Source: JBBSMX01 sp038232935
GTDB taxonomy: Bacteria > Bacteroidota > Rhodothermia > Rhodothermales > JANQRZ01
DNA length: 52,436 bases
Direction of reading: 5' to 3'
Assembly: GCA_038232935.1 (NCBI GenBank)
Contig: JBBSMX010000014.1
Location: 1-52,436 of the forward strand
Shown piece after piece: positions 1 to 7,184 of this stretch (position 1 is its first letter; the number at the start of each line of letters is the position of its first letter). A program made the position numbers and the translations under genes. The notes under the pieces were generated by a model. It saw nothing but the letters and a program-made list of their open reading frames with translations. It did no database searches and was not told the DNA's origin.

Positions 1-266
1 CGCTCTACCTCGCCTCGGCCGACTGGATGGACCGCAACTTCCACCGCCGCATCGAGGTCGCCTTTCCGATCTACGACGACGCGCTCCGTGCCGAACTCAA
101 GCACCTCCTCGCCCTCCAGTTCGCCGACGACACGAAGGCACGCGTGCTCGACGCCGAGCAGCGGAACGACTACTACTGTCCGGCCGAGCGCACCGGCCTA
201 CGCGCGCAGACCGCGACGTACGCGTACTGCCGGGAGAAAGGGGGCGCGTCGGAAACGGGGGACTAG
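1..266 (+). CDS. ppk1: Polyphosphate kinase 1, C-terminal end (partial)
   Basis: This is the last 88 or so codons of a gene that enters from the left edge; the reading frame begins at base 3 and ends at TAG 264-266. The visible protein opens with LYLASADWMDRNFHRRIEVAFP, which matches the C-terminal catalytic domain of PPK1, the membrane-associated enzyme that polymerises ATP gamma-phosphate into polyphosphate. A tail follows with the ALQFADDTKARVLD segment. The catalytic histidines lie outside the window. The stop codon overlaps the stop of the convergent SDR gene through the palindrome CTAG (263-266), so the two genes share bases and have no terminator between them. Identity rests on recognised family sequence in a short fragment. 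Confidence 0.85.
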   Translation, partial: LYLASADWMDRNFHRRIEVAFPIYDDALRAELKHLLALQFADDTKARVLDAEQRNDYYCPAERTGLRAQTATYAYCREKGGASETGD

Positions 267-1093
267 ATGCCCGCGCCGCCGGTGACTTCGAGCGTGTGGC
301 CGGTGACGTAGCCCGCGAGCGGCGAGGCCATCAGCAGAATCCCGCCGGCCGCCTCCTCGTCGGTGCCGGGGCGGCCGAGCGGGTTGGCGGTGAACGCCCG
401 TCCCCGCGCCGCCTCAGGAATCCCCTGCACGATCTCCTGCCCCGCCACCTCGACGGTCTCGCCCTCCTCCTTCGGCCGCGTCATCCGCGTGTCGATGAAG
501 CCGAAGGCGACGGCGTTGCACCGCACCCCGAACCGGCCCCACTCCTTCGCTACCGTCTTCGTCAGCCCGACGACGCCCATCTTGGCCGTCGCGTAATTGG
601 CCTGCCCGACGTTGCCGTGGAGCCCGGTCGTGGACGAGACGTTGACGATGCAGCGGTTTTCGGAGAACGGCTCGTCCGCTGCCAGTTCCTGCTTGCCCGG
701 TTCGCGGAGGTAGGGCGCGGCGGCGCGGATCATCCGAAACGGCGCGAACGTGTGGATCTCCAGCACGCGGAGCCATTGCTCGTCGGTCATCGTGTGGAGC
801 ATGCCGTCCCACAGAAACCCGGCGTTGTTGACCAGCACGTTCAGCTTGCCGAACCGCTCGACGGCCTGTTCGAGCAGCGCCTCGGGAAAGCCGTCCTCGG
901 TGACGCTGCCGGGAACGGCGAGGGCCGTGCCGCCGGCCTCTTCGATCTCCCGTACGACAGATTCGGCCGGTTCGGCATCGAGGTCGTTGACGACGACGGA
1001 CGCGCCTTCGCGGGCGAACAGCCGGGCGGCGGCGGCTCCGATCCCGCGCCCCGATCCCGTGACGACGACGACCTGATTCTCGAAGAGGGGCAT
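263..1093 (-). CDS. SDR-family oxidoreductase (3-oxoacyl reductase-like)
   Basis: A 276-residue classical short-chain dehydrogenase/reductase. The NAD(P)-binding TGSGRGIG motif is at residues 12-19, followed by the NNAG motif, a catalytic serine in NVSSTTG and the YATAK active-site motif. The Asp in VVNDLD at the end of beta-2 tends to favour NAD over NADP. It is the last gene of a reverse-strand trio with a MaoC-type hydratase and a thioesterase, which suggests fatty acyl-CoA or hydroxyacyl-CoA metabolism rather than the core FAS-II cycle. The ATG start at 1093 gives the normal N-terminus directly before the Rossmann fold. The exact substrate cannot be read from the sequence. The 3' end overlaps ppk1 tail to tail. 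Confidence 0.88.
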   Translation of the reverse strand: MPLFENQVVVVTGSGRGIGAAAARLFAREGASVVVNDLDAEPAESVVREIEEAGGTALAVPGSVTEDGFPEALLEQAVERFGKLNVLVNNAGFLWDGMLHTMTDEQWLRVLEIHTFAPFRMIRAAAPYLREPGKQELAADEPFSENRCIVNVSSTTGLHGNVGQANYATAKMGVVGLTKTVAKEWGRFGVRCNAVAFGFIDTRMTRPKEEGETVEVAGQEIVQGIPEAARGRAFTANPLGRPGTDEEAAGGILLMASPLAGYVTGHTLEVTGGAGI

Positions 1094-1150
1094 AGCGGCG
1101 GAGATTGGTGAGGGGGCGCACGCAAAATACCGCCCGCCTCCTGTCTGCTG

Positions 1151-1609
1151 CTACGCCATGAGGAGGACGAGCGTGTCGGCGACGAGCGCCGGCCGGTCCT
1201 CGCCTTCGATCTCGACGGTGTTCTCCGTTTTGAGGAGGACACGGCCCGGCCCTTTTGGCTCGGCGGAAGTGAGCGTGACGCGGGCGCGGATGCGGGCACC
1301 GGCCTTCACCGGCGTCAAGAAGCGGACCCGGTCTGATCCGTAGTTGAGCACCTGCGCCACGCCCTCGGGCACCACGCCGATCTGCTCGCGCAGCGTGGGG
1401 AGGAGAGAGAGCGTGAGCAGCCCGTGGGCAATCGTCGTCCCGAACGGGCTCTCGCGCCGCGCTCGCTCGGGGTCCACGTGAATCCACTGGCGATCACCGG
1501 TGCAGGCAGCGAAGGCGTCGATCCGGGCTTGATCGACGGTGAGCCAGTCGGAGACGCCGAGCTCACGCCCGACGAAATCGTCGAGCGTAGCGAGGGTGTA
1601 GTCGGGCAT
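1151..1609 (-). CDS. MaoC-like (R)-specific enoyl-CoA hydratase
   Basis: A 152-residue single hot-dog-fold protein. The hydratase motif is complete: TGDRQWIH gives Asp39 and His44, followed by the FGTTIAHG segment, as in (R)-specific enoyl-CoA hydratases such as PhaJ. The start is taken as the ATG at 1607-1609 because it overlaps the stop of the upstream thioesterase as TGATG, which implies translational coupling; the longer open frame upstream is a shadow of that gene. In family members this enzyme hydrates trans-2-enoyl-CoA to (R)-3-hydroxyacyl-CoA. With the downstream SDR it could form a two-step module, but that pairing is inferred. Confidence 0.88.
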   Translation of the reverse strand: MPDYTLATLDDFVGRELGVSDWLTVDQARIDAFAACTGDRQWIHVDPERARRESPFGTTIAHGLLTLSLLPTLREQIGVVPEGVAQVLNYGSDRVRFLTPVKAGARIRARVTLTSAEPKGPGRVLLKTENTVEIEGEDRPALVADTLVLLMA

Positions 1610-2034
1610 CAGGTGGGGGTGTCGGCGACGAGCGCTTCGCGGAGGGCATCGGGAATAGGAATCGGGCGGCCCGTCGCGCGCGAAACCCACACGAGTGTGG
1701 CCTCCGCCGTCGCGTACAGCGTGTCGTCGTCGCCCTCGACCGTCAGCTCGTATGTCTGGGGAAACGACGTGCGGCCGGGTTCGCCGCCGTAGACACGGAC
1801 GACGAGATCCGCCGGGTGGGCAATCGGTCGCTTGAAGTCGCACGTGATCGAGGCGAGGATCGGCCCGGCGTCCGCGACCCAGCCGGCGGGCAGGAGCCGG
1901 TCGAAGGACTCGATGCGGGCCTGCTCGAAGTAGGTGAAGTACGTCGCGTTGTTGACGTGGCCGAGGGCGTCCATGTCGCCCCAGCGGACGGGGAGGCGGG
2001 TGGTGTGGAGGAGGGGCGGCGAGTCGGGCGTCAT
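1609..2034 (-). CDS. 4HBT/YbgC-family acyl-CoA thioesterase
   Basis: A 141-residue hot-dog thioesterase. The N-terminal block RWGDMDALGHVNNATYF is the 4-hydroxybenzoyl-CoA thioesterase signature with the catalytic Asp (Asp20/Asp22), and it is followed by FEQARIE. Family members hydrolyse short to medium acyl-CoA thioesters in the cytoplasm. It heads the reverse-strand trio and its stop overlaps the hydratase start (TGATG), so the genes are probably co-transcribed and translationally coupled. Its length is normal for the family. The substrate is unknown. Confidence 0.88.
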   Translation of the reverse strand: MTPDSPPLLHTTRLPVRWGDMDALGHVNNATYFTYFEQARIESFDRLLPAGWVADAGPILASITCDFKRPIAHPADLVVRVYGGEPGRTSFPQTYELTVEGDDDTLYATAEATLVWVSRATGRPIPIPDALREALVADTPT

Positions 2035-2186
2035 ACGGGCGGGGGAGCGGAGATGGCCTCAGAAGAAAGGCCGGAGAATATCGGATTTAGGGGTGCGGGG
2101 AAGGGGACGGGCACCGCAACTTCCCGAGCCGGGGCCGCGTTGAGGCCCCAACTTACACCCTGTCTCCCACCCAAAGTTTGCCGCCG

Positions 2187-3383
2187 ATGGGCTCGCTCCG
2201 CCGCACCGCTTTCGTCCTCTCCGTGTTCCTCGGATCGCTCCTCGCCGGGGCCGGCTGTCAGGTCGAGCGCGTCACCCGCGACGCCTACGACCCGGCCGCC
2301 GACACGCTCCGCTACAAAGGCGAGGTGCACCTCCGCAACGTTCGCCAGCTCACCTTCGGCGGCAACAACGCCGAGGCGTACTGGAGCTTCGACGACGAGC
2401 GGCTCATCTTCCAGAGCGACTGGGACCGGATTAACCCGCAGGGCTGCGACCAGCAGTTCGTGATGAACGCGGCCGGGACGATGCTCGTCAGCCTGCCCCG
2501 CTCCACCAGCGGGGACAGCACGCGCTACCGGCTCGTCTCCTCCGGCGAGGGCCGGACGACGTGCGGCTACTTCCTCCCTGACGGCCGCATCCTTTACGCC
2601 TCCACCGACGGCGCGAGCCCCGCCTGCCCGGCTCCGCCCGAGACCGCGCCCGGCGTCTACGCCTGGGCCATCTACCCCGACTTCGACATCTACGTCGCCG
2701 CCGCCGACGGCTCGAACCGCCAGCTCCTCATCGGCGGGGAGGGCTACGACGCCGAAGGCACGGTCAGCCCGGACGGTCGCTACCTCGTCTTCACGTCCAC
2801 CCGCTCCGGCGACCTCGACCTCTGGCGCTACGACTTCCAAACGGGCGAGACGCTCCAGCTCACGAACACGCTCGGCTACGACGGCGGCGCGTTCTTCTCC
2901 CCCGACGGCACGAAGATCGTCTGGCGCGCGAGCCGGCCCGAAGGCCCCGAGGCCACGAAGTACCGCGACCTCCTCGCCCGCGACCTCGTCGAGCCCAGCC
3001 AGCTCGACCTCTACGTGGCCGACGCCGACGGGCAGAACGCCTACCGCGTGACCGACCTCCCCGGCGCGAATTGGGCTCCGTTCTTCCACCCCTCCGGCGA
3101 GCGCATCCTCTTTGCCTCGAACCACCACACCGAGAGCGGCCGGCTCTTCGACCTCTTCCTCGTGAACCTCGACGGGAGCGGGCTCGAGCAGGTCACCCAC
3201 TCCGGCACGTTCGACGCCTTCCCGATGTTCTCCTTCGCTGGCGACCGCCTCGTCTTCGCCTCGAACCGGAACGCGACGCGGACGCCGAGCCGCGACACCA
3301 ACATCTTCGTCGCCGACTGGATCGACACGCCCGAGGCCGTGGACTCGACGTTCCAGACCATCGAGGCCGCAGCGGCCGAGTAA
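2187..3383 (+). CDS. TolB-like beta-propeller lipoprotein
   Basis: About 398 residues. The N-terminus is a lipoprotein signal peptide with lipobox LAGAGC, so the mature protein should be lipid-anchored. The rest carries repeated PD40/TolB-type blades with the consensus SPDG followed by a V-F or I-W strand (for example VSPDGRYLVFTS and FSPDGTKIVW). I chose the ATG at 2187; a TTG three codons upstream (2178) is in frame but adds nothing recognisable. Such propellers usually mediate protein contacts at the envelope, and no enzymatic motif is visible. The last codons lie in a 19-bp tandem repeat. It has no obvious operon partner; the next gene is 200 bp downstream. Confidence 0.8.
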   Translation: MGSLRRTAFVLSVFLGSLLAGAGCQVERVTRDAYDPAADTLRYKGEVHLRNVRQLTFGGNNAEAYWSFDDERLIFQSDWDRINPQGCDQQFVMNAAGTMLVSLPRSTSGDSTRYRLVSSGEGRTTCGYFLPDGRILYASTDGASPACPAPPETAPGVYAWAIYPDFDIYVAAADGSNRQLLIGGEGYDAEGTVSPDGRYLVFTSTRSGDLDLWRYDFQTGETLQLTNTLGYDGGAFFSPDGTKIVWRASRPEGPEATKYRDLLARDLVEPSQLDLYVADADGQNAYRVTDLPGANWAPFFHPSGERILFASNHHTESGRLFDLFLVNLDGSGLEQVTHSGTFDAFPMFSFAGDRLVFASNRNATRTPSRDTNIFVADWIDTPEAVDSTFQTIEAAAAE

Positions 3384-3428
3384 GGGCTCAGCGGCCGAGT
3401 AAGGGCTCAGCGGCCGAGTAAGGGCTCA
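3372..3428. repeat. 19-bp tandem repeat, three perfect copies
   Basis: Three exact head-to-tail copies of GCGGCCGAGTAAGGGCTCA (3372-3390, 3391-3409, 3410-3428), with a partial fourth copy decaying after GCGG. The first copy contains the last codons and the TAA stop (3381-3383) of the TolB-like lipoprotein. Because 19 is not a multiple of three, the three TAA triplets fall in three different frames. Confidence 0.95.
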
Positions 3429-3535
3429 GCGGTGGACGGCGAGGCCGATGCGCAGGAGCGCGATGGGGCCGAGGCGGAAAGCGGGGCGAGCGAAACACAA
3501 AGCTGCGTGGAGTGTTGGAAGGACGAAGAGTTGAT

Positions 3536-3561
3536 TTAGGCGGGCCTAATAATCAGATTAG
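3536..3561. promoter_or_regulatory. DtxR/MntR-type operator upstream of the repressor gene
   Basis: TTAGGC-GG-GCCTAA at 3536-3549 is a dyad with two perfect 6-bp arms and fits the DtxR-family box pattern TTAGG-N4-CCTAA. An overlapping second dyad, CTAAT-N6-ATTAG (3546-3550 and 3557-3561), extends it. It lies 27-52 bp before the repressor start codon and is the only AT-rich patch in this gap. The likely role is metal-dependent autorepression of the whole mnt operon; the promoter elements themselves are not clear. Confidence 0.7.
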
Positions 3562-3587
3562 CGCTCTTCAATCCCTTCCAGCGAACG

Positions 3588-4250
3588 ATGCACACGCAGG
3601 CCGTAGAAGACTATCTCAAAGCGATCTTCGACCTCGCACGCGTCGACGAGGTGGTGACGACGTCGGCCATTGCCGAGCGGCTCGGCGTCACGTCGGCGTC
3701 GGTGACGGGGATGGCGAAGAAGCTGGCGGGGATGAACCTCGTCACGCACGAGCCCTACCGGGGCGTCGCGCTCACGCAGGCGGGGCAGCGGATCGCGCTC
3801 GAGGTCATCCGCCACCACCGCCTCATCGAGACATACCTCCACGAGGCGCTCGGCGTGCCGTGGGACCGCGTCCACGCCGAGGCCGAGAAGATCGAACACG
3901 TGCTCTCCGAGGACCTCGAAGCCCGGATGGACGCCGCACTCGGCCACCCGACCGTGGACCCGCATGGCTCGCCTATCCCCACGCTCGACCTCGAGATCGC
4001 CGAGACCGACGCCACCCCGCTCACCGGGCTTCGGGCTGGGCAGCGCGGCACCGTCGCCGAGGTGAGCGACCACGACGCCGACCTGCTCCGTTACGTCGGC
4101 GACCTCGGGCTCTACCCGCGGACGCCCATCGTGGTCGTCGCCGTCGCGCCGTTCGACGGGCCGATCACGGTGCGCGTCGGTGCGGCCGAGCGGACGGTGG
4201 GGCGGAAGGCGGCACAGTACATCTTCATGACCGACATCGAGGAATCATGA
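3588..4250 (+). CDS. mntR: MntR-like DtxR-family metalloregulator
   Basis: A 220-residue metal-dependent repressor: an N-terminal winged helix (residues ~1-65, DNA-reading segment around TSASVTGMAKKL), a dimerisation and metal-binding domain to ~140, and a C-terminal SH3/FeoA-like domain (~150-220). The longer three-domain form resembles DtxR/IdeR in length. However, the metal site reads Asp8, His77, Glu100, Glu103, His104, matching the B. subtilis MntR set Asp8, His77, Glu99, Glu102, His103. The position that is Cys in iron-sensing DtxR is Glu here, which favours manganese; MntR Glu11 is Lys in this protein. The stop overlaps the next start as ATGA. The upstream operator suggests autoregulation. 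Confidence 0.88.
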   Translation: MHTQAVEDYLKAIFDLARVDEVVTTSAIAERLGVTSASVTGMAKKLAGMNLVTHEPYRGVALTQAGQRIALEVIRHHRLIETYLHEALGVPWDRVHAEAEKIEHVLSEDLEARMDAALGHPTVDPHGSPIPTLDLEIAETDATPLTGLRAGQRGTVAEVSDHDADLLRYVGDLGLYPRTPIVVVAVAPFDGPITVRVGAAERTVGRKAAQYIFMTDIEES

Positions 4251-5203
4251 CACCGAAACCGATTCTGACGCTCCTGCTGGCTCTCCTCGCGCTGGCCGCC
4301 GTCGCCGGGTGCGGCATGGACGCCGCCGCGACGCGGGGCGATTTCAGCGAGCGGCCCGTCCGGGTCGTCGCCACCACGTCGATGGTCGCCGACCTCGCCC
4401 GCGCGGTCGGCGGCGACCGCGTCGAGGTCGAGGGGTTGATGGGGCCGGGCGTGGACCCACACCTCTACAAAGCCAGCGAGGGCGACGTCAGCCGGATGAC
4501 CGAGGCCGACCTCATCCTCTACAACGGGCTCCACCTCGAAGGCAAAATGGTGGATATCCTCGGCCGCCTCGGCGACCGCGCCGCGGCCGTGACCGACGAG
4601 ATCGACCGGAGCCGACTCACGACGCCGCCCGAGTTCGAGGGCAACTACGACCCACACGTGTGGATGGACGTGTCGATGTGGCGGCAGGCCGCCGCGTCCG
4701 TCGCCGATAATTTGGCCGCGCTCGATACCGCGCACGCTGCCGACTACCGCGCCCGCGCCGTGGCCTACCAGGCCGAACTCGACAGCCTCGATGCGTACGT
4801 CCGGGCGCAGGCTGCACGCGTGCCCGAAGATCGGCGCGTGCTCGTCACGGCCCACGACGCCTTCGGCTATTTCGGCCGCGCCTACGGCTTTACCGTCAAA
4901 GGCTTGCAGGGCATCTCGACGGCGACGGAGGCGGGCACGGCCGACGTGCAAAACCTCGCCGCGTTCGTCGCCGAGCGGAGGATCCCGGCGATGTTCGTCG
5001 AGTCGTCCGTCCCGGCGCGCTCCATCGAGGCCGTGCGCGCGGCCGTTCAGGCGCGCGGGTTCGACGTCAAGATCGGCGGCAACCTGTATTCCGATGCGCT
5101 CGGCGGTGTGGGCTCCGGGGCCGAGGACTACGTCGGGATGATCCGGCACAACGTGGACACCATCGTCGGCGCGCTCATCGCCGAGCCCGTAGCCCAACGC
5201 TAA
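4247..5203 (+). CDS. mntA: Mn/Zn ABC transporter substrate-binding lipoprotein
   Basis: A 318-residue cluster A-I (TroA/PsaA-type) metal-binding protein. The signal peptide ends in lipobox AAVAGC, so Cys22 is the expected lipidation site. The four expected ligands are visible: His72 (DPHLY), His137 (DPHVW), His203 (TAHDAF) and Asp283 (YSDALG). That is the HHHD set of TroA, which can bind Mn or Zn. The His-rich loop typical of ZnuA is absent. The start at 4247 overlaps the mntR stop (ATGA). It should deliver the metal to the permeases encoded downstream. Manganese is preferred because of the regulator, but zinc or iron cannot be excluded. Confidence 0.9.
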   Translation: MTPKPILTLLLALLALAAVAGCGMDAAATRGDFSERPVRVVATTSMVADLARAVGGDRVEVEGLMGPGVDPHLYKASEGDVSRMTEADLILYNGLHLEGKMVDILGRLGDRAAAVTDEIDRSRLTTPPEFEGNYDPHVWMDVSMWRQAAASVADNLAALDTAHAADYRARAVAYQAELDSLDAYVRAQAARVPEDRRVLVTAHDAFGYFGRAYGFTVKGLQGISTATEAGTADVQNLAAFVAERRIPAMFVESSVPARSIEAVRAAVQARGFDVKIGGNLYSDALGGVGSGAEDYVGMIRHNVDTIVGALIAEPVAQR

Positions 5204-5217
5204 CGCTTCCGACCACC

Positions 5218-5245
5218 GTAGGGGCGCCGCGCGCTGCGCCCCTAC
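5218..5245. repeat. GTAGGGGCG-type palindromic intergenic repeat (copy 1)
   Basis: Arms GTAGGGGCGC (5218-5227) and GCGCCCCTAC (5236-5245) form a perfect 10-bp hairpin with an 8-nt loop between mntA and mntB. It has no T-tract, so it is not a typical intrinsic terminator. It shares its outer arms with elements at 6018, 41282 and 45567. Confidence 0.85.
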
Positions 5246-5256
5246 CTCCTCCGATT

Positions 5257-6021
5257 ATGCCGCAGCCCTCTGCCATCGAAGTGACCGATCTCACGGTCGC
5301 GTACCGGGACAAGCCCGTGCTGTGGGACGTGGACCTCACCGTGCCCGAGGGCGTGCTGCTCGCCATCGTCGGCCCGAACGGGGCGGGGAAGACGACGCTC
5401 ATCAAAGCGATGCTCGGGCTCGTGGACGTGGCGGCGGGGCAGACGCTCATCTACGGCGAGCCGTACACCCGGCAGCGCCAGCTCGTCGCGTACGTCCCGC
5501 AGCGCGGCAGCGTGGACTGGGACTTCCCGACGAGCGTGCTCGACGTGGTGATGATGGGGCTGTACGGGCGGCTCGGCTGGCTCCGGCGGCCCGGCAAGCA
5601 GGAGCGCGCGCAGGCCCTCGCCGCGCTCGAAAAGGTGGGGATGGACGACCTCGCGGAGCGGCAGATCTCCCAGCTCTCGGGCGGGCAGCAGCAGCGCGTC
5701 TTCCTCGCGCGGGCGCTCGTTCAAGATGCCCAGGTCTACTTCATGGACGAGCCGTTCCAGGGCGTCGACGCGACGACCGAGCGCGCGATTGTGACGCTCC
5801 TGCAGGAGCTTCGACAGGCCGGCAAGACGCTCGTCGTCGTCCACCACGACCTACAGACCGTCCCCGAATACTTCGATTGGGTGCTGCTGCTGAACGTCCG
5901 CCGCATCGCCGCCGGGCCGGTCGACGAGGTGTTCACGGACACCAACCTGCGGCTGACGTACGGCGGGCGCGTCCCGTTCATCAAGGCCGCGGCGGTTTCC
6001 GATCCAGTGGCCGAACCGTAG
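5257..6021 (+). CDS. mntB: Metal ABC transporter ATP-binding protein
   Basis: A 254-residue ABC ATPase with Walker A GPNGAGKTT (residues 39-47), signature LSGGQQQR, Walker B VYFMDEP and a switch His in VVVHHDL. Its length and motifs are those of the Mn/Zn/Fe-chelate ATPases (MntB/TroB/ZnuC). It energises uptake together with the two permeases downstream. Its TAG stop (6019-6021) lies inside the left arm of a palindromic repeat, so the native C-terminus may have been changed when the repeat arrived. Confidence 0.93.
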   Translation: MPQPSAIEVTDLTVAYRDKPVLWDVDLTVPEGVLLAIVGPNGAGKTTLIKAMLGLVDVAAGQTLIYGEPYTRQRQLVAYVPQRGSVDWDFPTSVLDVVMMGLYGRLGWLRRPGKQERAQALAALEKVGMDDLAERQISQLSGGQQQRVFLARALVQDAQVYFMDEPFQGVDATTERAIVTLLQELRQAGKTLVVVHHDLQTVPEYFDWVLLLNVRRIAAGPVDEVFTDTNLRLTYGGRVPFIKAAAVSDPVAEP

Positions 6022-6046
6022 GGGCGGGTTTCAAACCCGCCCCTAC
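6018..6046. repeat. GTAGGGGCG-type palindromic intergenic repeat (copy 2)
   Basis: A perfect 14-bp inverted repeat with a 1-nt centre: GTAGGGGCGGGTTT (6018-6031), C, AAACCCGCCCCTAC (6033-6046). It provides the TAG stop of mntB and ends 9 bp before the ATG of the first permease, so its hairpin could limit ribosome access to that start. Confidence 0.92.
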
Positions 6047-6055
6047 CCCGAACCG

Positions 6056-7183
6056 ATGGACCTCTTCCACGATCTCTTTTTCGATTACACGCTGCGCACC
6101 GTCGCGCTCGGCGCGGCGACGCTCGGGATCGTGAGCGGATCGCTCGGGACGTACGCCGTGCTGCGCGGGCAGAGCCTCCTCGGCGACGCCGTCAGCCACG
6201 CGGCGCTGCCGGGCATCGCGCTCGCGTTCATGCTGACCGGCAGCAAAGCCCCGCTCGTGCTCGTCGTCGGTGCGGCCCTCGCCGGGTGGGTCGGGACGCT
6301 CGCGGTGATGGCAATCGTGCGGCGCTCGCGCATCCCCTTCGACGCGGCGCTCGGGATCGTGCTCTCGGTGTTCTTCGGGTTCGGGCTCGTGCTCCTCGTC
6401 GTGATTCAGCGCTTGCCGGGCGGGAATCAGGCCGGGCTCGACAAGTTTCTGTTTGGGCAGGCGGCGGCGCTCGTCACGCGCGATGTGGCCGTGATGGCCG
6501 TGCTGGGGGCGGCGGCGCTCGGGGCGGCGCTCGTATTCTGGAAGGAGTTCAAGCTGCTCGCCTTCGACGAGGAGTTCGGGGCCGCGCTCGGCCTCCCGAT
6601 GCGGCGGCTCGACGTGGCGTTGACGACGCTCCTCGTGATCGCCATCGTGATTGGGTTGCAGACGGTGGGCGTCGTGCTGATGAGCGCGATGCTGATCGCG
6701 CCGGCCTCCTCCGCGCGGCAGTGGACGGACCGGCTCGGGCTAATGATGGGGCTCGCGGCGTTCTTCGGCGCGCTCGCCGGGGTGAGCGGGGCCGTCCTCA
6801 GCGCCACCACCGAGCACCTCCCGACTGGGCCGACGATCGTGCTCTGTGCGGGCGTGCTCGTCGTCGTCTCGCTGGGGCTCGCCCCCCGGCGCGGGCTCGT
6901 GGCGGCGTGGCTCCGGGCACGGCGCAACCGGACCAACCTGCGCGAGATCGGCGTGCTCGAAGACCTCTACACGCTCGCACTCCAGCACCCCGACGACCCC
7001 TACCACCCGCACCCCGTCGCCACGCTCCAGACGATGACGGCGCGGCCGGAGAGCGTCACGCCCGGCCTCGACGCACTCGCGGAGCGCCGCCTCGTCGAGC
7101 CGCGCGACGAGGGGTGGGCGCTGACGGAGCAGGGGTTGAGCGCGGCTCGCGTGTTCGCGCGCTACGTGAAGGAGGAGGTGTAG
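6056..7183 (+). CDS. mntC: Metal ABC permease with C-terminal winged-helix-like domain
   Basis: 375 residues, about 90 longer than typical MntC/TroC/ZnuB permeases. Residues 1 to ~285 form the ABC-3 permease core with hydrophobic helices and the conserved GDAVSHAALPGIA coupling segment. After an Arg-rich linker, residues ~290-375 are soluble and resemble a winged helix of the DtxR/MarR kind: ATLQTMTARPESVTPGLD could be the recognition region, and RRLVEPRDEGWALTEQG reads like a wing plus a TxxG turn. Its partner permease also has such a tail. The likely topology puts the tail in the cytoplasm. No strong Shine-Dalgarno sequence is visible, and a palindromic repeat sits just upstream. Confidence 0.88.
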   Translation: MDLFHDLFFDYTLRTVALGAATLGIVSGSLGTYAVLRGQSLLGDAVSHAALPGIALAFMLTGSKAPLVLVVGAALAGWVGTLAVMAIVRRSRIPFDAALGIVLSVFFGFGLVLLVVIQRLPGGNQAGLDKFLFGQAAALVTRDVAVMAVLGAAALGAALVFWKEFKLLAFDEEFGAALGLPMRRLDVALTTLLVIAIVIGLQTVGVVLMSAMLIAPASSARQWTDRLGLMMGLAAFFGALAGVSGAVLSATTEHLPTGPTIVLCAGVLVVVSLGLAPRRGLVAAWLRARRNRTNLREIGVLEDLYTLALQHPDDPYHPHPVATLQTMTARPESVTPGLDALAERRLVEPRDEGWALTEQGLSAARVFARYVKEEV

Positions 7184-7184
7184 G

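Noticed and set aside
2031..3200. A 389-codon reverse open frame over the TolB-like lipoprotein
   Set aside because: Same shadow pattern; the plus strand has a signal peptide, lipobox and propeller motifs.
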